DNA of 64,000 nucleotides from Atlantibacter subterraneus (GTDB taxonomy: Bacteria; Pseudomonadota; Gammaproteobacteria; Enterobacterales; Enterobacteriaceae), in NCBI RefSeq assembly GCF_007570865.1, contig NZ_VLPS01000006.1:186001-250000 (forward strand). The letters run 5' to 3'. The notes beneath the pieces were generated by a model that was given only the letters and a program-made list of their open reading frames with translations, searched no databases and was not told where the DNA came from. The position numbers were made by a program, and so were the translations under genes. Positions 18,885 through 28,174 of this stretch are shown piece after piece; position 1 is the first letter of the stretch; each line of letters opens with the position of its first letter.

Positions 18885-20216
18885 TCAGGAAGCCGGGGTT
18901 TCTTCCGGCTTGCGCGGGACCAGTACGGTGGGCTTGTTATCAATGCGGGTCACAAGCAGCTGGTCGATGCGGTAGTTATCAATATCCACCACTTCAAACT
19001 TATAGCCGGAGAACTTCACCGAGTCGGTGCGTTTGGGGATTTTACGCAGCATAAACATCATAAAGCCGCCAATGGTCTCGTAGTTGCCGGACTGCGGAAA
19101 CTCATCAATATCCAGCACGCGCATCACGTCATCAATCGGCGTCCCACCGTCAATTAGCCACGAGTTCTCATCGCGCGCCACGATTTGCTCTTCCAGCCCC
19201 TGGCCGACTAAATCGCCCATCAGGGTGGTCATCACGTCGTTGAGCGTAATGATGCCTACCACCAGCGCGTATTCATTCATGATCACCGCGAAGTCTTCTC
19301 CGGCGGTTTTGAAACTTTCCAGCGCTTCGGAGAGGGTCAGCGTATCGGGCACGATCAGCGTATTGCGGATTTGCACCCCGCTGTTCAGCGCCAGGCTCTG
19401 GTTGCCCAGCACTCTATTCAGCAGCTCCTTGGAATCGACGTAACCGACGATATGGTCGATATCGTCATTACACACCAGGAATTTAGAGTGGGGATGGTCG
19501 GCAATTTTACTCTTCAGACTCTGCTCATCTTCATGCAGATCGAACCAGACGATGTTTTCGCGCGAGGTCATGGATGACGGCACGGTGCGCGATTCCAGCT
19601 CAAACACGTTTTCGATCAGCTCGTGCTCCTGCTTACGCAGCACCCCGGCCAGCGCCCCGGCTTCCACCACGGCGTAAATGTCGTCAGAGGTGATATCGTC
19701 TTTACGCACCATCGGCAGTTTGAAGATGCGAAAAATCACGTTGGCGAGGCCGTTAAAGAACCACACCAGCGGGCGGAACACGAACAGACAGAAGCGCATC
19801 GGGTTGATGATACGCAAAGCAATCACTTCAGGCGCAATCATACCGATGCGTTTCGGCGTCAGGTCGGCGATCAAAATGAACGCGCCGGTGACCAGCGAGA
19901 ACGACATAATAAAGCTCAGTTGCTCCGCCAGTTCAGGGGAGACTAAGCCGTCAAAGATTTTATGAAAGGCTGGCGAAAACGCCGCATCGCCGACGATACC
20001 GCCAAGAATGGCGACCGCGTTAAGGCCAATCTGCACCACGGTGAAGAACATGCCCGGATTTTCCTGCATCTTCAGCACGCGCATGGCGTTGATGTTGCCT
20101 TCGTCGGCCATCAGTTTGAGTTTTATCTTGCGGGAGGCGGCAAGCGAGATCTCAGAGAGCGAGAAAAACGCACTGACGCCGATGAGACAAAGTATTAATA
20201 AAATACTGTTTAACAT
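18885..20216 (-). CDS. paeA: PaeA (YtfL), CNNM/CorC-family inner-membrane protein
   Basis: A 443-residue membrane protein: a DUF21/CNNM membrane domain of about four segments (1-190; MLNSILLILCLIGVSAFFSL, GMFFTVVQIGLNAVAILGG), two CBS domains (about 200-335; ENIVWFDLHEDEQSL, LVVGIITLNDVMTTLMGDLV) and a C-terminal CorC/HlyC domain (YETIGGFMMFMLRKIP, YKFEVVDIDNYRIDQLLV). E. coli YtfL (PaeA) protects against excess cytoplasmic putrescine and cadaverine and is proposed to export them. Upstream ribosome site is weak (GGAT). In E. coli it is next to msrA; here a fimbrial operon separates them. Confidence 0.95.
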   Translation of the reverse strand: MLNSILLILCLIGVSAFFSLSEISLAASRKIKLKLMADEGNINAMRVLKMQENPGMFFTVVQIGLNAVAILGGIVGDAAFSPAFHKIFDGLVSPELAEQLSFIMSFSLVTGAFILIADLTPKRIGMIAPEVIALRIINPMRFCLFVFRPLVWFFNGLANVIFRIFKLPMVRKDDITSDDIYAVVEAGALAGVLRKQEHELIENVFELESRTVPSSMTSRENIVWFDLHEDEQSLKSKIADHPHSKFLVCNDDIDHIVGYVDSKELLNRVLGNQSLALNSGVQIRNTLIVPDTLTLSEALESFKTAGEDFAVIMNEYALVVGIITLNDVMTTLMGDLVGQGLEEQIVARDENSWLIDGGTPIDDVMRVLDIDEFPQSGNYETIGGFMMFMLRKIPKRTDSVKFSGYKFEVVDIDNYRIDQLLVTRIDNKPTVLVPRKPEETPAS

Positions 20217-20283
20217 AGTTTATCCAGCCTGAGCCGGATCCTCGGAAGGGAAATGAAAATACCATTAGAAATAACACGATAAA

Positions 20284-20311
20284 TACGGGCTCACTGATGA
20301 GCGAGCCCGTA
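20284..20311 (-). terminator. Putative terminator of fimbrial operon 1
   Basis: TACGGGCTC (20284-20292) and GAGCCCGTA (20303-20311) are exact inverted repeats with a 10-base loop, 50 bases past the last fimbrial gene. The minus-strand trailer is UUUAU only, so strength is uncertain. A competing inner stem (GCTCA/TGAGC) is possible. Confidence 0.55.
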
Positions 20312-20361
20312 ATTTCAGGGGGTAGTATAGCGTAAGGGCGGGTGGTGCTGCCAGCAGGGCG

Positions 20362-21360
20362 TCAGCGGTAGACCATTTCGAAGGTGGCGGTAGCGTTGAT
20401 ATTGCCGCCGCGAAGCGAACTGCGATCGTAAAGACGTATCACCCGTGCCTGGAATGGAACGGTAACTTGTTGAGTATGGGCGGTTGTCCATACTTGCCGG
20501 GTCTGATTAAACGAAACAGGTTGATTTTCGAACAATATCTGTACGCCAATGCCCTGGGCAGAATCCGGCTGATCTGGGTTATCCAGAGCCAGAATGTCCT
20601 GTTGACCTGCGGTATTGCCGGAAAATTTCAGCGAGAAATCCGTGTTTTCATCACAATGTAAATTGATACCAAAATCGACCGGGCTGGTGGTATCCCCTGA
20701 GCGTGAAAGAGAGTTGATGGATGCGCCTCCGCCTGGCGTAAGCGCCACATTAATATCTTTGGTCTCAATATCGCATCCGCTGGTTTGCACCTGCACCAGT
20801 GTGGGGTTAAAAGACAGCAGAAACTGTCGGATGGTGCCGAAGGTTCGGTCAGCCTCGTAGCCATATAAAATAAGCATCCCCGATGAGATTGGTTGACCCG
20901 TCGCGACTAATCGCACTCTGAAATAATGTTGTTCGATAAACTCATCACCCGCCTCCGCCGTTTCGGCATATCTCGGCCACTGTATCGGGACTAATGTTTG
21001 CATATCTTTGCTGGTATAGATGGCGATGCCGATGCCGGGAATATTGGTTTGGTAGACATAAGGCGTCGCAAGCCCGCTGACCGGCGTTTTATCATTCAGA
21101 TAGCCCGTTTCAATCGTCGCGGCGGTTAAGCATAAAATATCGGTGGTGACAGAGGAGCTAATGATCCCACTATCCCATAATACGGTATCGGCGGCAGGAT
21201 GAGCGTCTACCGTTAATGTCGGAATGGTGACTTCCTGCATCACGTTACCGGAGCCGTTGTGAAAAACACAATTGGCCTGTGCGCTCCAGCAGATAACCGG
21301 CAATAGCAGGCTAAGCATCAGCCGGAACAGAGAGAGGAGTGAGTAAGGTTGAACTGGCAT
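20362..21360 (-). CDS. Fimbrial operon 1: minor subunit / tip adhesin
   Basis: A 332-residue exported protein with a signal peptide ending SAQA before Asn-Cys. The N-terminal region (about 27-190, with NIPGIGIAIYTS) resembles the two-domain minor or tip proteins of FimH-like fimbriae; the C-terminal half is a pilin domain (GCDIETKDINVALTPGG; the final strand ends ATFEMVYR) that would receive a donor strand. It has paired cysteines in both domains. The ATG at 21360 follows AGGAAAAACC and lies 16 bases after the usher stop. It is the last gene of the operon. Receptor unknown. Confidence 0.82.
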   Translation of the reverse strand: MPVQPYSLLSLFRLMLSLLLPVICWSAQANCVFHNGSGNVMQEVTIPTLTVDAHPAADTVLWDSGIISSSVTTDILCLTAATIETGYLNDKTPVSGLATPYVYQTNIPGIGIAIYTSKDMQTLVPIQWPRYAETAEAGDEFIEQHYFRVRLVATGQPISSGMLILYGYEADRTFGTIRQFLLSFNPTLVQVQTSGCDIETKDINVALTPGGGASINSLSRSGDTTSPVDFGINLHCDENTDFSLKFSGNTAGQQDILALDNPDQPDSAQGIGVQILFENQPVSFNQTRQVWTTAHTQQVTVPFQARVIRLYDRSSLRGGNINATATFEMVYR

Positions 21361-21376
21361 GGTTTTTCCTGAAATG

Positions 21377-23902
21377 TTAACGGCATTCAAGCGTTTGTTG
21401 AATAACCGGGATATCAGCGGTTGAAACAGCAGCGAAGGGCAGCGCTTCGGTCTCGCAGGTTTGATCGATGCTATTACCCCATTGCGCGACCAGCTTCGTG
21501 CCAGCGGAAACGCCCGTGATATAAACCTGGCCGCGGTCATCTACCAGGCTGGATGGGCTTTCTTTTTCATTGGGGAGGGAAACCAGCGCGCCAAAAGGAA
21601 CCGGCTGATTGTGATGGCGTAAGGTAAACAAGATTCGCGCGCCGGTTCGCACTTTATAGTTGGCCAGCGCTACAGCGCCACGTGAAGGAATAACCACGTT
21701 AACCGGATCGCTAATATCGATATTTCGTTGCCCGGCCGTATTCAATGAAATGGTGTTTTGCCGGTAGGGATTACTGTAAGGCACAATGGCATAACCCCGG
21801 CTATCGGTATAAATTCCGGTGCCGTTGTTAATTTTCACGCCGCTGGCCCCGGGGGCGCGCACCAGCGTCATCGTATCGGGCAGAGACTGCGCCAGCGTTA
21901 CGCCATAGGGATGAACGACAACGCCCCCCTGGGCGCTGTAATTGATTTGTTGGTTAGTATTACTGTAATGATAGCCGCCGCTTACACTGCCGGAAGAACT
22001 GCGATAGGTCGCATTAAGGCTCCCGTTAGTCGCTTTATTTTGTTCATCCCAGGACTGCTGAACCGCGTAACTCAGTTTGTTATCTGTTAACGCATTACCG
22101 CTTATCCCTGTTTGATGGGTGGCATTTCCCTGCTGCGACTGGCTTAATGAATAATTAGCCCATGTCTGAGGAAGCCATTTATCCAGAGGGACGCTGACGT
22201 TAAAAGAAAATTGATTATCGCGCTGGCTGGTGGGCATCTCAGTTTGCGACGCGTTGAATGCAAATGAGATCCGATGCCACATCATATTATAGCCAAGTGA
22301 AATATTGCGCTCATATTTATTTAACTGCCAATAATCCTGTTGATAAGCAGAAATATAAACGTTGCCCCAGCTTCCCAGTGACTGGTTAATATTAATTTGC
22401 GCGCGGCTTCGGCGATTATAAGCGTTACGGTACGCATACATATCATCTTGTGTATCGGAGGTAGTTTGCTGATCAATAGCTTCAGAAAAGGTATAAAAGT
22501 TTTTTGAAGAATAGCGGTAACTCGCCAGTGTCAAATTGGTGCCGGTTTTATCGATATTTTTCGCATACTGGATACGGTAAGACATACCTTTATTAGTCGC
22601 GCCATCAATGACGCTGGTCGCGTGCGTGGAATCAAATGATACCGATCCCAGAGTATGCAGATCGGCACCCAGCCCCAGCATGGATGAGTAATACCCCTGC
22701 GACGCGACGCTGCCGCCATATGCGGTGATCCCCCACGGCAGCCCGTACACCAGTTGCGCCTGGCCAAAGTCAGGCGACGCGGAAACATCTTTGCTTTGAT
22801 AACGGCCCAGCGCCAGGCTGTAGTTAAAGCCGCCGCGCCGCAACATAACCGGTAAAGAAGCAGACGACTGGGTAAACGAATGCTCGCTGCCATCTGCTTC
22901 TGTAACGGTTATGTCAAAATCGCTGCCGGAAGAAATCTGAGTTATATCGGTGATTTCGAATGGGCCAGGCGGAACGTAGGTTTCATAGAGCGTATAGCCA
23001 TGCTGTTTTATGGTTACCCTGGCGTCGCTTTGGGCGATACCGCGAATAACGGGCGCAAATCCCTGCTGGCTGTACGGCAGCATATCGTTATCTGAATAGA
23101 TCCTGACGCCGCGAAACGGGATCCCGTCAAAGAGGTCGGCAGGGGTGGTGCTATCGCCCAGCAAAAACTGGCTGCGCAACTTTTTAATATCATGGGACAG
23201 CGTTGACGACAGGTTTTCCCAGTCGCCATCGGAATAGCTGGCGTTATTCCGTACCCGCCAGCCGCCATAGTTCGCGCCGGTATTCAGGTTAAGAAAATTG
23301 CTGGACATATTTGCCTGTAACCCATTGCGATAGCGCGATTGCGATCCGCTGTAGTAATAGCCCAACAGAAAGGCGGGGAGGCCGTCATCCCAAAGCTCAG
23401 GCGAGACAAGATCTTTCGCCTCATGCGTCAGCGCGATTTGCGGAACGCGAATATCCAGACGCTGCGTTTTATCAGACCAGCGATATGTCGCATCTTTAAT
23501 ATACTGGCTGATGTCGCTGATGGTGTCGTCATCAGCCAGTTTATCAAATGCAGGTATCGCATCGACATTCACGCCATAGCTCCGAAGATCGGCTTTAGTG
23601 AGAACGGGAAATAAATGATTTTTATCGGCGGAAAGCTGATAGGTTATTTCTTTTTTTCCTGCATAATTCAAATTGAAATAAACGGAGGATAAATAGTTTC
23701 CGGCCAGTAATTCATTATCTGAAATATATTTTTTCAGAACGGCGCTATCAGCAAGCGGCGAATCGTGGCTCAACGCGTTCAGGTTAAACTGCTCTTCGCC
23801 CCGCGCCTGCGCATTGGTGAATAGTGTTAACATTACCAGTGCAAAATAACGTATCCCCGGGCAATAAAAAACCGCGCCTCCCTTTATTTCATAGCTGAGC
23901 AT
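21377..23902 (-). CDS. Fimbrial operon 1: outer-membrane usher (FimD/PapC family)
   Basis: An 841-residue usher. An unusually long N-terminal leader (about 36 residues, ending NAQARGEE) is followed by the chaperone-binding domain (FNLNALSHDSPLADSAVL), the 24-strand barrel with plug (GVRIYSDNDMLPYSQQGFAP, ETYVPPGPFEITDI) and two C-terminal plug-like domains ending in the conserved Cys pair (CETEALPF...ECR). It would translocate and polymerise subunits delivered by the chaperone. The start lies 12 bases after the chaperone stop, with AAGG upstream. Intact. Outer-membrane insertion of such ushers is assisted by BAM and TAM; tamAB is 2.5 kb away. Confidence 0.93.
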   Translation of the reverse strand: MLSYEIKGGAVFYCPGIRYFALVMLTLFTNAQARGEEQFNLNALSHDSPLADSAVLKKYISDNELLAGNYLSSVYFNLNYAGKKEITYQLSADKNHLFPVLTKADLRSYGVNVDAIPAFDKLADDDTISDISQYIKDATYRWSDKTQRLDIRVPQIALTHEAKDLVSPELWDDGLPAFLLGYYYSGSQSRYRNGLQANMSSNFLNLNTGANYGGWRVRNNASYSDGDWENLSSTLSHDIKKLRSQFLLGDSTTPADLFDGIPFRGVRIYSDNDMLPYSQQGFAPVIRGIAQSDARVTIKQHGYTLYETYVPPGPFEITDITQISSGSDFDITVTEADGSEHSFTQSSASLPVMLRRGGFNYSLALGRYQSKDVSASPDFGQAQLVYGLPWGITAYGGSVASQGYYSSMLGLGADLHTLGSVSFDSTHATSVIDGATNKGMSYRIQYAKNIDKTGTNLTLASYRYSSKNFYTFSEAIDQQTTSDTQDDMYAYRNAYNRRSRAQININQSLGSWGNVYISAYQQDYWQLNKYERNISLGYNMMWHRISFAFNASQTEMPTSQRDNQFSFNVSVPLDKWLPQTWANYSLSQSQQGNATHQTGISGNALTDNKLSYAVQQSWDEQNKATNGSLNATYRSSSGSVSGGYHYSNTNQQINYSAQGGVVVHPYGVTLAQSLPDTMTLVRAPGASGVKINNGTGIYTDSRGYAIVPYSNPYRQNTISLNTAGQRNIDISDPVNVVIPSRGAVALANYKVRTGARILFTLRHHNQPVPFGALVSLPNEKESPSSLVDDRGQVYITGVSAGTKLVAQWGNSIDQTCETEALPFAAVSTADIPVIQQTLECR

Positions 23903-23914
23903 TGATGTATAACC

Positions 23915-24631
23915 TTAGGGCAGAAGCGTTTGTTGTGACTCTGTTACGCTCCCATAGTCATTAATGGCATTCCATTTAATAGATGAGTTTACCGTCAGAT
24001 TCGCCGGAAGAGTAATTACTCCAAATGGGGCAACCATCATTGATAATGCCGCCAGCGTATTACGAGGCGCGGCCAGTTTCACATTATTAACAGAAACTGT
24101 GCTCAGCGTGACGTAATAAGGCGTGGGATTGCTAATGTTTAGCCCGGCCCCTTTTCTGGCAAAAGTTATTTTTTTATAAGCGTTGCTTGCGCCATCTTCA
24201 GTCAGCGTACTGGGGCGATAAATAAGTTTAATACGCGTTCTTGAAGCCAGTTGCAGCTTACTTTTATTCTGTAACTCTTCAGGGGTGCTGGCGATGAATT
24301 TAATATTGGCCCAGAACACAGACTCCCGGTCCTTAGGCAATTCCGCCCCTTTTTTTGCGTAGATAAAATGGAAAATCGTTTCCTGATTAGCGCCAAGCTT
24401 AATGATTGGCGGCGAGGCGATAAAAGGCGGTTCGCCCTGGTCGTCAATATTACTCACCCATGCCTGAACTAAATGGCTGATGGTGGTATTCTGGCTTTTA
24501 ACCGAGAGTTGCGCCTCATCATTTTTTTCCGGGTAAATAATTCGCGTTGCGCCAATCTGCACACCGGCCAGGGCGGATGAACAAAGGGTTAATGTGCTAA
24601 TAAATACTGCTAAGTGAAATACGCTTTTCAT
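23915..24631 (-). CDS. Fimbrial operon 1: periplasmic chaperone
   Basis: A 238-residue PapD/FimC-like chaperone with a signal peptide (cleavage near SALAG). Two Ig-like domains are apparent: GATRIIYPEKNDEAQLSV at the start, LPKDRESVFWANIKFIA with the conserved DRES motif, RIKLIYRP before the hinge, and NPTPYYVTLSTV in domain two. The basic residues that anchor subunit C-termini (Arg near 30, Lys near 134) are in place. The short F1-G1 region suggests an FGS chaperone. It lies between pilin and usher genes, as in type 1-like operons. Confidence 0.93.
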   Translation of the reverse strand: MKSVFHLAVFISTLTLCSSALAGVQIGATRIIYPEKNDEAQLSVKSQNTTISHLVQAWVSNIDDQGEPPFIASPPIIKLGANQETIFHFIYAKKGAELPKDRESVFWANIKFIASTPEELQNKSKLQLASRTRIKLIYRPSTLTEDGASNAYKKITFARKGAGLNISNPTPYYVTLSTVSVNNVKLAAPRNTLAALSMMVAPFGVITLPANLTVNSSIKWNAINDYGSVTESQQTLLP

Positions 24632-24696
24632 AATGGCATTTAATTCAAGTGAAAACAGCAGCGCCAGGGAGACAGCACAGCTGTAGGAATATCCGG

Positions 24697-25257
24697 TTAC
24701 GGATAATAAATGGTGTACGTCGCATCCGCGGTAAAGTCGCCGCCTTTGATGGTTGCCGGAGCCACCGTTGCCACCAGTTTGGCCTGATAATTAAACGTTA
24801 AATCACTGGCCGGGCCGGTTGGTGTCGTTTGCGCAAAAGCGCTATTCGGCGCATTATCAAAAGTCACTTTGCTGCTGGATGCGGCACCGGTCCCGTAAAG
24901 CACAACCGCCAGACCGGTAGGATCGGTTGACGTCATCGCTTTCAATTCTTCATTGGTGGTATCAGTGGTACCCGAGAAGGTGAGGTTAACGGTGGTATCC
25001 GCTGGACACGTGATTAATTTAATCGCCACATCCTGAGTTTGTGAGTTTTCACTGCCAAGCGCAGAAAATGATGTTGTCGACACGGGCGTAAACGTAACGT
25101 TAACCGTTTTAGAACCGCTGTCTATCTCACAAGGCGCGCTGACGACCTTACCGGTAAAATGCACTGTCCCTTGATCGTCGGTTGCATACGCTATATTGGC
25201 TAGGGAAGAAATTGCCAGCAAAGTAGTGAATACATATCCCTTATTTACACTCTTCAT
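24697..25257 (-). CDS. Fimbrial operon 1: major fimbrial subunit
   Basis: A 186-residue pilin with a signal peptide (ending NIAYA) and a mature domain starting TDDQGTVHFTGKVVSAPCEI, the N-terminal donor strand and first cysteine of type 1-like pilins; the partner cysteine is in KLITCPAD and the chain ends ATYTIYYP with the penultimate aromatic residue. AGAGGAAAT precedes the ATG at 25257; the frame is open to 25335 but that extension is not a signal peptide. First gene of the operon, consistent with highest expression. Confidence 0.92.
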   Translation of the reverse strand: MKSVNKGYVFTTLLAISSLANIAYATDDQGTVHFTGKVVSAPCEIDSGSKTVNVTFTPVSTTSFSALGSENSQTQDVAIKLITCPADTTVNLTFSGTTDTTNEELKAMTSTDPTGLAVVLYGTGAASSSKVTFDNAPNSAFAQTTPTGPASDLTFNYQAKLVATVAPATIKGGDFTADATYTIYYP

Positions 25258-25575
25258 ATTTCCTCTGTACATGTCAGGCTGAAATGAATATTTTTGTAGA
25301 GTCGATATTAAATATTTATGCGCGAGCAGTGTCAACTGGCGAGTTTTAATGTTGTCTGAATTATCGTTTAATTAAAAATAATTTAAATAAGAATAGTGCT
25401 GAAGGTTTATTGACCAGGTGGTATTACTTATTGAGATGACTGGCAGGAATTAAATTATTATTCAGAAATTAACATTGTAGAGATAATTCATTTATAGGGT
25501 TTTATAAAAATGAATTCAGATAATGCCAGGATTCTTTTTTTGGCATTATCTGAAATTTAACGCAAGCAGATTAAT
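25258..25575. other. A+T-rich control region of fimbrial operon 1
   Basis: About 320 bases without a gene and visibly richer in A+T than the core genes, as is usual for H-NS-bound fimbrial promoters. It contains the long inverted repeat at 25515-25554 next to msrA. No invertible-switch repeats like those of fimS and no regulator gene were seen, so control must come from elsewhere. Confidence 0.5.
25515..25554 (-). terminator. 14-base inverted repeat after msrA, probable terminator
   Basis: TTCAGATAATGCCA (25515-25528) and TGGCATTATCTGAA (25541-25554) are exact inverted repeats with a 12-base loop rich in T. On the minus strand it starts 22 bases after the msrA stop and is followed by AUUCAUUUUUA. 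It separates msrA from the fimbrial operon. Confidence 0.65.
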
Positions 25576-26214
25576 CTATCCGCGCGGCGGTAAACACACC
25601 CCAATCCCGCCGATTCCGCAATACCCATAGGGATTTTTGTGAAGATATTGCTGATGCTCATCTTCGGCGTAATAGAAGGGCTTAGCGCTGGCGATTTCGG
25701 TGGTGATGACCCGATCATCGCCTGTTTCCTCCATGGCTTTCTGAAAACGCGCCAGGCTGGCCCGGGCGGCACTGTCCTGCTCCGGCGTCAGCGGATAAAT
25801 GCCCGAACGGTATTGCGTCCCGGTATCATTGCCCTGGCGCATCCCCTGAGCGGGATCGTGATTCTCCCAGAACACCTGTAACAGCTGCTCATAACTTATA
25901 ACGCGCGGATCGTAAACGATGCGCACCGCTTCGGCATGACCGGTTTTCCCCGTACAGACTTCGCGGTAGGTTGGATTCAGGGTGTAGCCGCCGGTATAAC
26001 CTGCCGCGGTGCTGTACACGCCCGGCAATGACCAGAACAACCGTTCGACACCCCAGAAACAGCCCATCGCGAACAGGGCGATTTCCATCCCTTCCGGCAC
26101 GTTGGTCATTGAGTGCTCGTTGACTGCGTGCAACGCAGTGACCGGCATCGGCGTACTACGTCCAGGCAGAGCCAGATCCGGGTCAATCAGGTGCTTTTTG
26201 TCAAAAAAATTCAT
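25576..26214 (-). CDS. msrA: MsrA, peptide-methionine (S)-S-oxide reductase
   Basis: A 212-residue cytoplasmic repair enzyme with the catalytic motif [11 protein letters not shown] (Cys near residue 52), the GTQYRS motif and the recycling cysteine in [17 protein letters not shown]. It reduces the S-epimer of methionine sulfoxide in proteins using thioredoxin. Start at 26214 matches the E. coli length and follows GGGAG. Divergent from tamA. In E. coli its 3' neighbour is ytfL; here a fimbrial operon is inserted. Confidence 0.97.
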   Translation of the reverse strand: MNFFDKKHLIDPDLALPGRSTPMPVTALHAVNEHSMTNVPEGMEIALFAMGCFWGVERLFWSLPGVYSTAAGYTGGYTLNPTYREVCTGKTGHAEAVRIVYDPRVISYEQLLQVFWENHDPAQGMRQGNDTGTQYRSGIYPLTPEQDSAARASLARFQKAMEETGDDRVITTEIASAKPFYYAEDEHQQYLHKNPYGYCGIGGIGVCLPPRG

Positions 26215-26440
26215 CGTTGCGACTCCCGTAAGTGGAGAAATAAGCAACAGCCTCGCTAAGGTTGTCACACGGCGTGTCTTTGCACACAATACAGTTGATA
26301 AATACGTCTAGATTTAAACATAAGAAATATTTGGGTAGTCGTCTCTTTTTCAATTCCCGATATGCGGGAATTTTCATCAAGCCGCGGAGCGGCACTACGT
26401 TTCCTTCCAGGGGTGGGAAAAAGGAAATTCAGGAGAAAAC

Positions 26441-28174
26441 GTGCCACGATTCCGTCTCTTTTTCTGCGCCAGTTTGGTACTGGTATCCGCCGCTGCCAGC
26501 GCGGCGAACGTGCGTCTACAAGTGGAAGGCCTGTCTGGCGAACTGGAAAAAAACGTTCGCGCTCAACTATCTACAATACAAAGTGATGAAGTTACGCCTG
26601 ACCGACAATTCCGCGCCCGCGTGGATGACGCCATCCGAAATGGGCTTAAGGCGTTGGGGTATTACGAGCCGACAATAGACTTCGATTTGCGCCCGCCGCC
26701 GCCCAAAGGACGCCAGGTTTTGATCGCTAAAGTATCCCCTGGCGTGCCGGTACGCATCGGCGGAACCGATGTGATTTTACGTGGCGGCGCGCGTACCGAT
26801 CGGGACTATCTCGACCTGCTCAGCACCCGTCCGGCGATCGGAACGGTGCTCGATCACGGTGATTACGACAATTTTAAGAAAAGTCTCACTCGCGTTTCGC
26901 TGCGCAAAGGCTACTTCGACAGCGAGTTTACTAAGAGTCAGTTAGGGGTTTCACTGGAACGCCATCAGGCGTTTTGGGACATCGATTACAACAGCGGTGG
27001 ACGCTACCGTTTTGGGCCGGTGACCTTCGAAGGATCGCAAATCCGCGAAGAGTATTTACAAAGCCTGGTGCCGTTCGGGCAGGGCGATTATTACCAGTCC
27101 AAAGACCTGGCGGAACTCAACCGTCGGCTTTCCGCCACCGGTTGGTTCAACTCGGTGGTGGTGGCTCCGGAATTTGATAAGGCCCGACAGACCAAAGTGC
27201 TGCCGCTGCACGGTGTACTCTCGCCGCGCATTCAGAACCGGATAGAAACCGGGGTAGGTTACTCCACCGACGTGGGGCCGCGCGTTAAAGCCACCTGGCA
27301 CAAGCCCTGGATTAACTCTTACGGCCACAGCTTCACCACCAGCACCAGCATTTCCGCGCCGGAGCAGCAGCTCGACTTCAGCTATAAAGTGCCGCTGCTG
27401 AAAAACCCCATCGAGCAATATTACCTGGTGCAGGGCGGTTTTAAGCGCACCGACTTAAACGATACCGAAGCCGACTCCACGACGCTTGCGGTGTCGCGCT
27501 ACTGGGATCTGTCGAGCGGCTGGCAGCGCGCCATCAACCTGCGCTGGAGTCTCGACCACTTTACCCAGGCGGATGTCACCAATACCACCATGCTGCTCTA
27601 CCCGGGCGTGATGATTAGCCGTACCCGCTCGCGCGGCGGTTTAATGCCGACCTGGGGCGATTCCCAGCGTTATTCGGTGGATTACTCCAATACCGCCTGG
27701 GGCTCGGACGTCGATTTCGTGGTGTTGCAGGCGCAAAACGTCTGGATCCGCACCCTGTACGATCGCCACCGTTTCGTCGCGCGCGGCAATCTGGGCTGGA
27801 TTGAAACCGGCGACTTCGACAAAGTCCCGCCGGACCTGCGTTTCTTCGCGGGCGGCGACCGCAGTATTCGCGGCTACAAATACAAATCTATTTCCCCTGA
27901 GAATGACGACGGCAAACTCACCGGCGCTTCGAAACTGGCTACCGGATCGCTGGAGTACCAGTACAACGTTACCGGCAAATGGTGGGGCGCCATGTTCGTG
28001 GATTCCGGCGAGGCGGTGAATGATATCCGCCGCAGCGATTTCAAAACCGGCGCGGGCGTCGGGGTGCGCTGGCAATCGCCGGTCGGCCCGGTCAAACTCG
28101 ATTTCGCGGTGCCGATTGGCGATAAAGAAGAACACGGGTTGCAGTTCTACATCGGTTTGGGGCCTGAATTATGA
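26441..28174 (+). CDS. tamA: TamA, translocation and assembly module outer-membrane subunit
   Basis: A 577-residue Omp85-family protein: signal peptide (ending ASAA near residue 21), three POTRA domains (about 22-265) and a 16-strand barrel with the conserved [13 protein letters not shown] motif and a C-terminal beta-signal ending FYIGLGPEL. Together with TamB it aids insertion of autotransporters, ushers and other barrel proteins and affects phospholipid transport. The start is GTG after AGGAG. It overlaps tamB by four bases (ATGA). Confidence 0.98.
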   Translation: MPRFRLFFCASLVLVSAAASAANVRLQVEGLSGELEKNVRAQLSTIQSDEVTPDRQFRARVDDAIRNGLKALGYYEPTIDFDLRPPPPKGRQVLIAKVSPGVPVRIGGTDVILRGGARTDRDYLDLLSTRPAIGTVLDHGDYDNFKKSLTRVSLRKGYFDSEFTKSQLGVSLERHQAFWDIDYNSGGRYRFGPVTFEGSQIREEYLQSLVPFGQGDYYQSKDLAELNRRLSATGWFNSVVVAPEFDKARQTKVLPLHGVLSPRIQNRIETGVGYSTDVGPRVKATWHKPWINSYGHSFTTSTSISAPEQQLDFSYKVPLLKNPIEQYYLVQGGFKRTDLNDTEADSTTLAVSRYWDLSSGWQRAINLRWSLDHFTQADVTNTTMLLYPGVMISRTRSRGGLMPTWGDSQRYSVDYSNTAWGSDVDFVVLQAQNVWIRTLYDRHRFVARGNLGWIETGDFDKVPPDLRFFAGGDRSIRGYKYKSISPENDDGKLTGASKLATGSLEYQYNVTGKWWGAMFVDSGEAVNDIRRSDFKTGAGVGVRWQSPVGPVKLDFAVPIGDKEEHGLQFYIGLGPEL

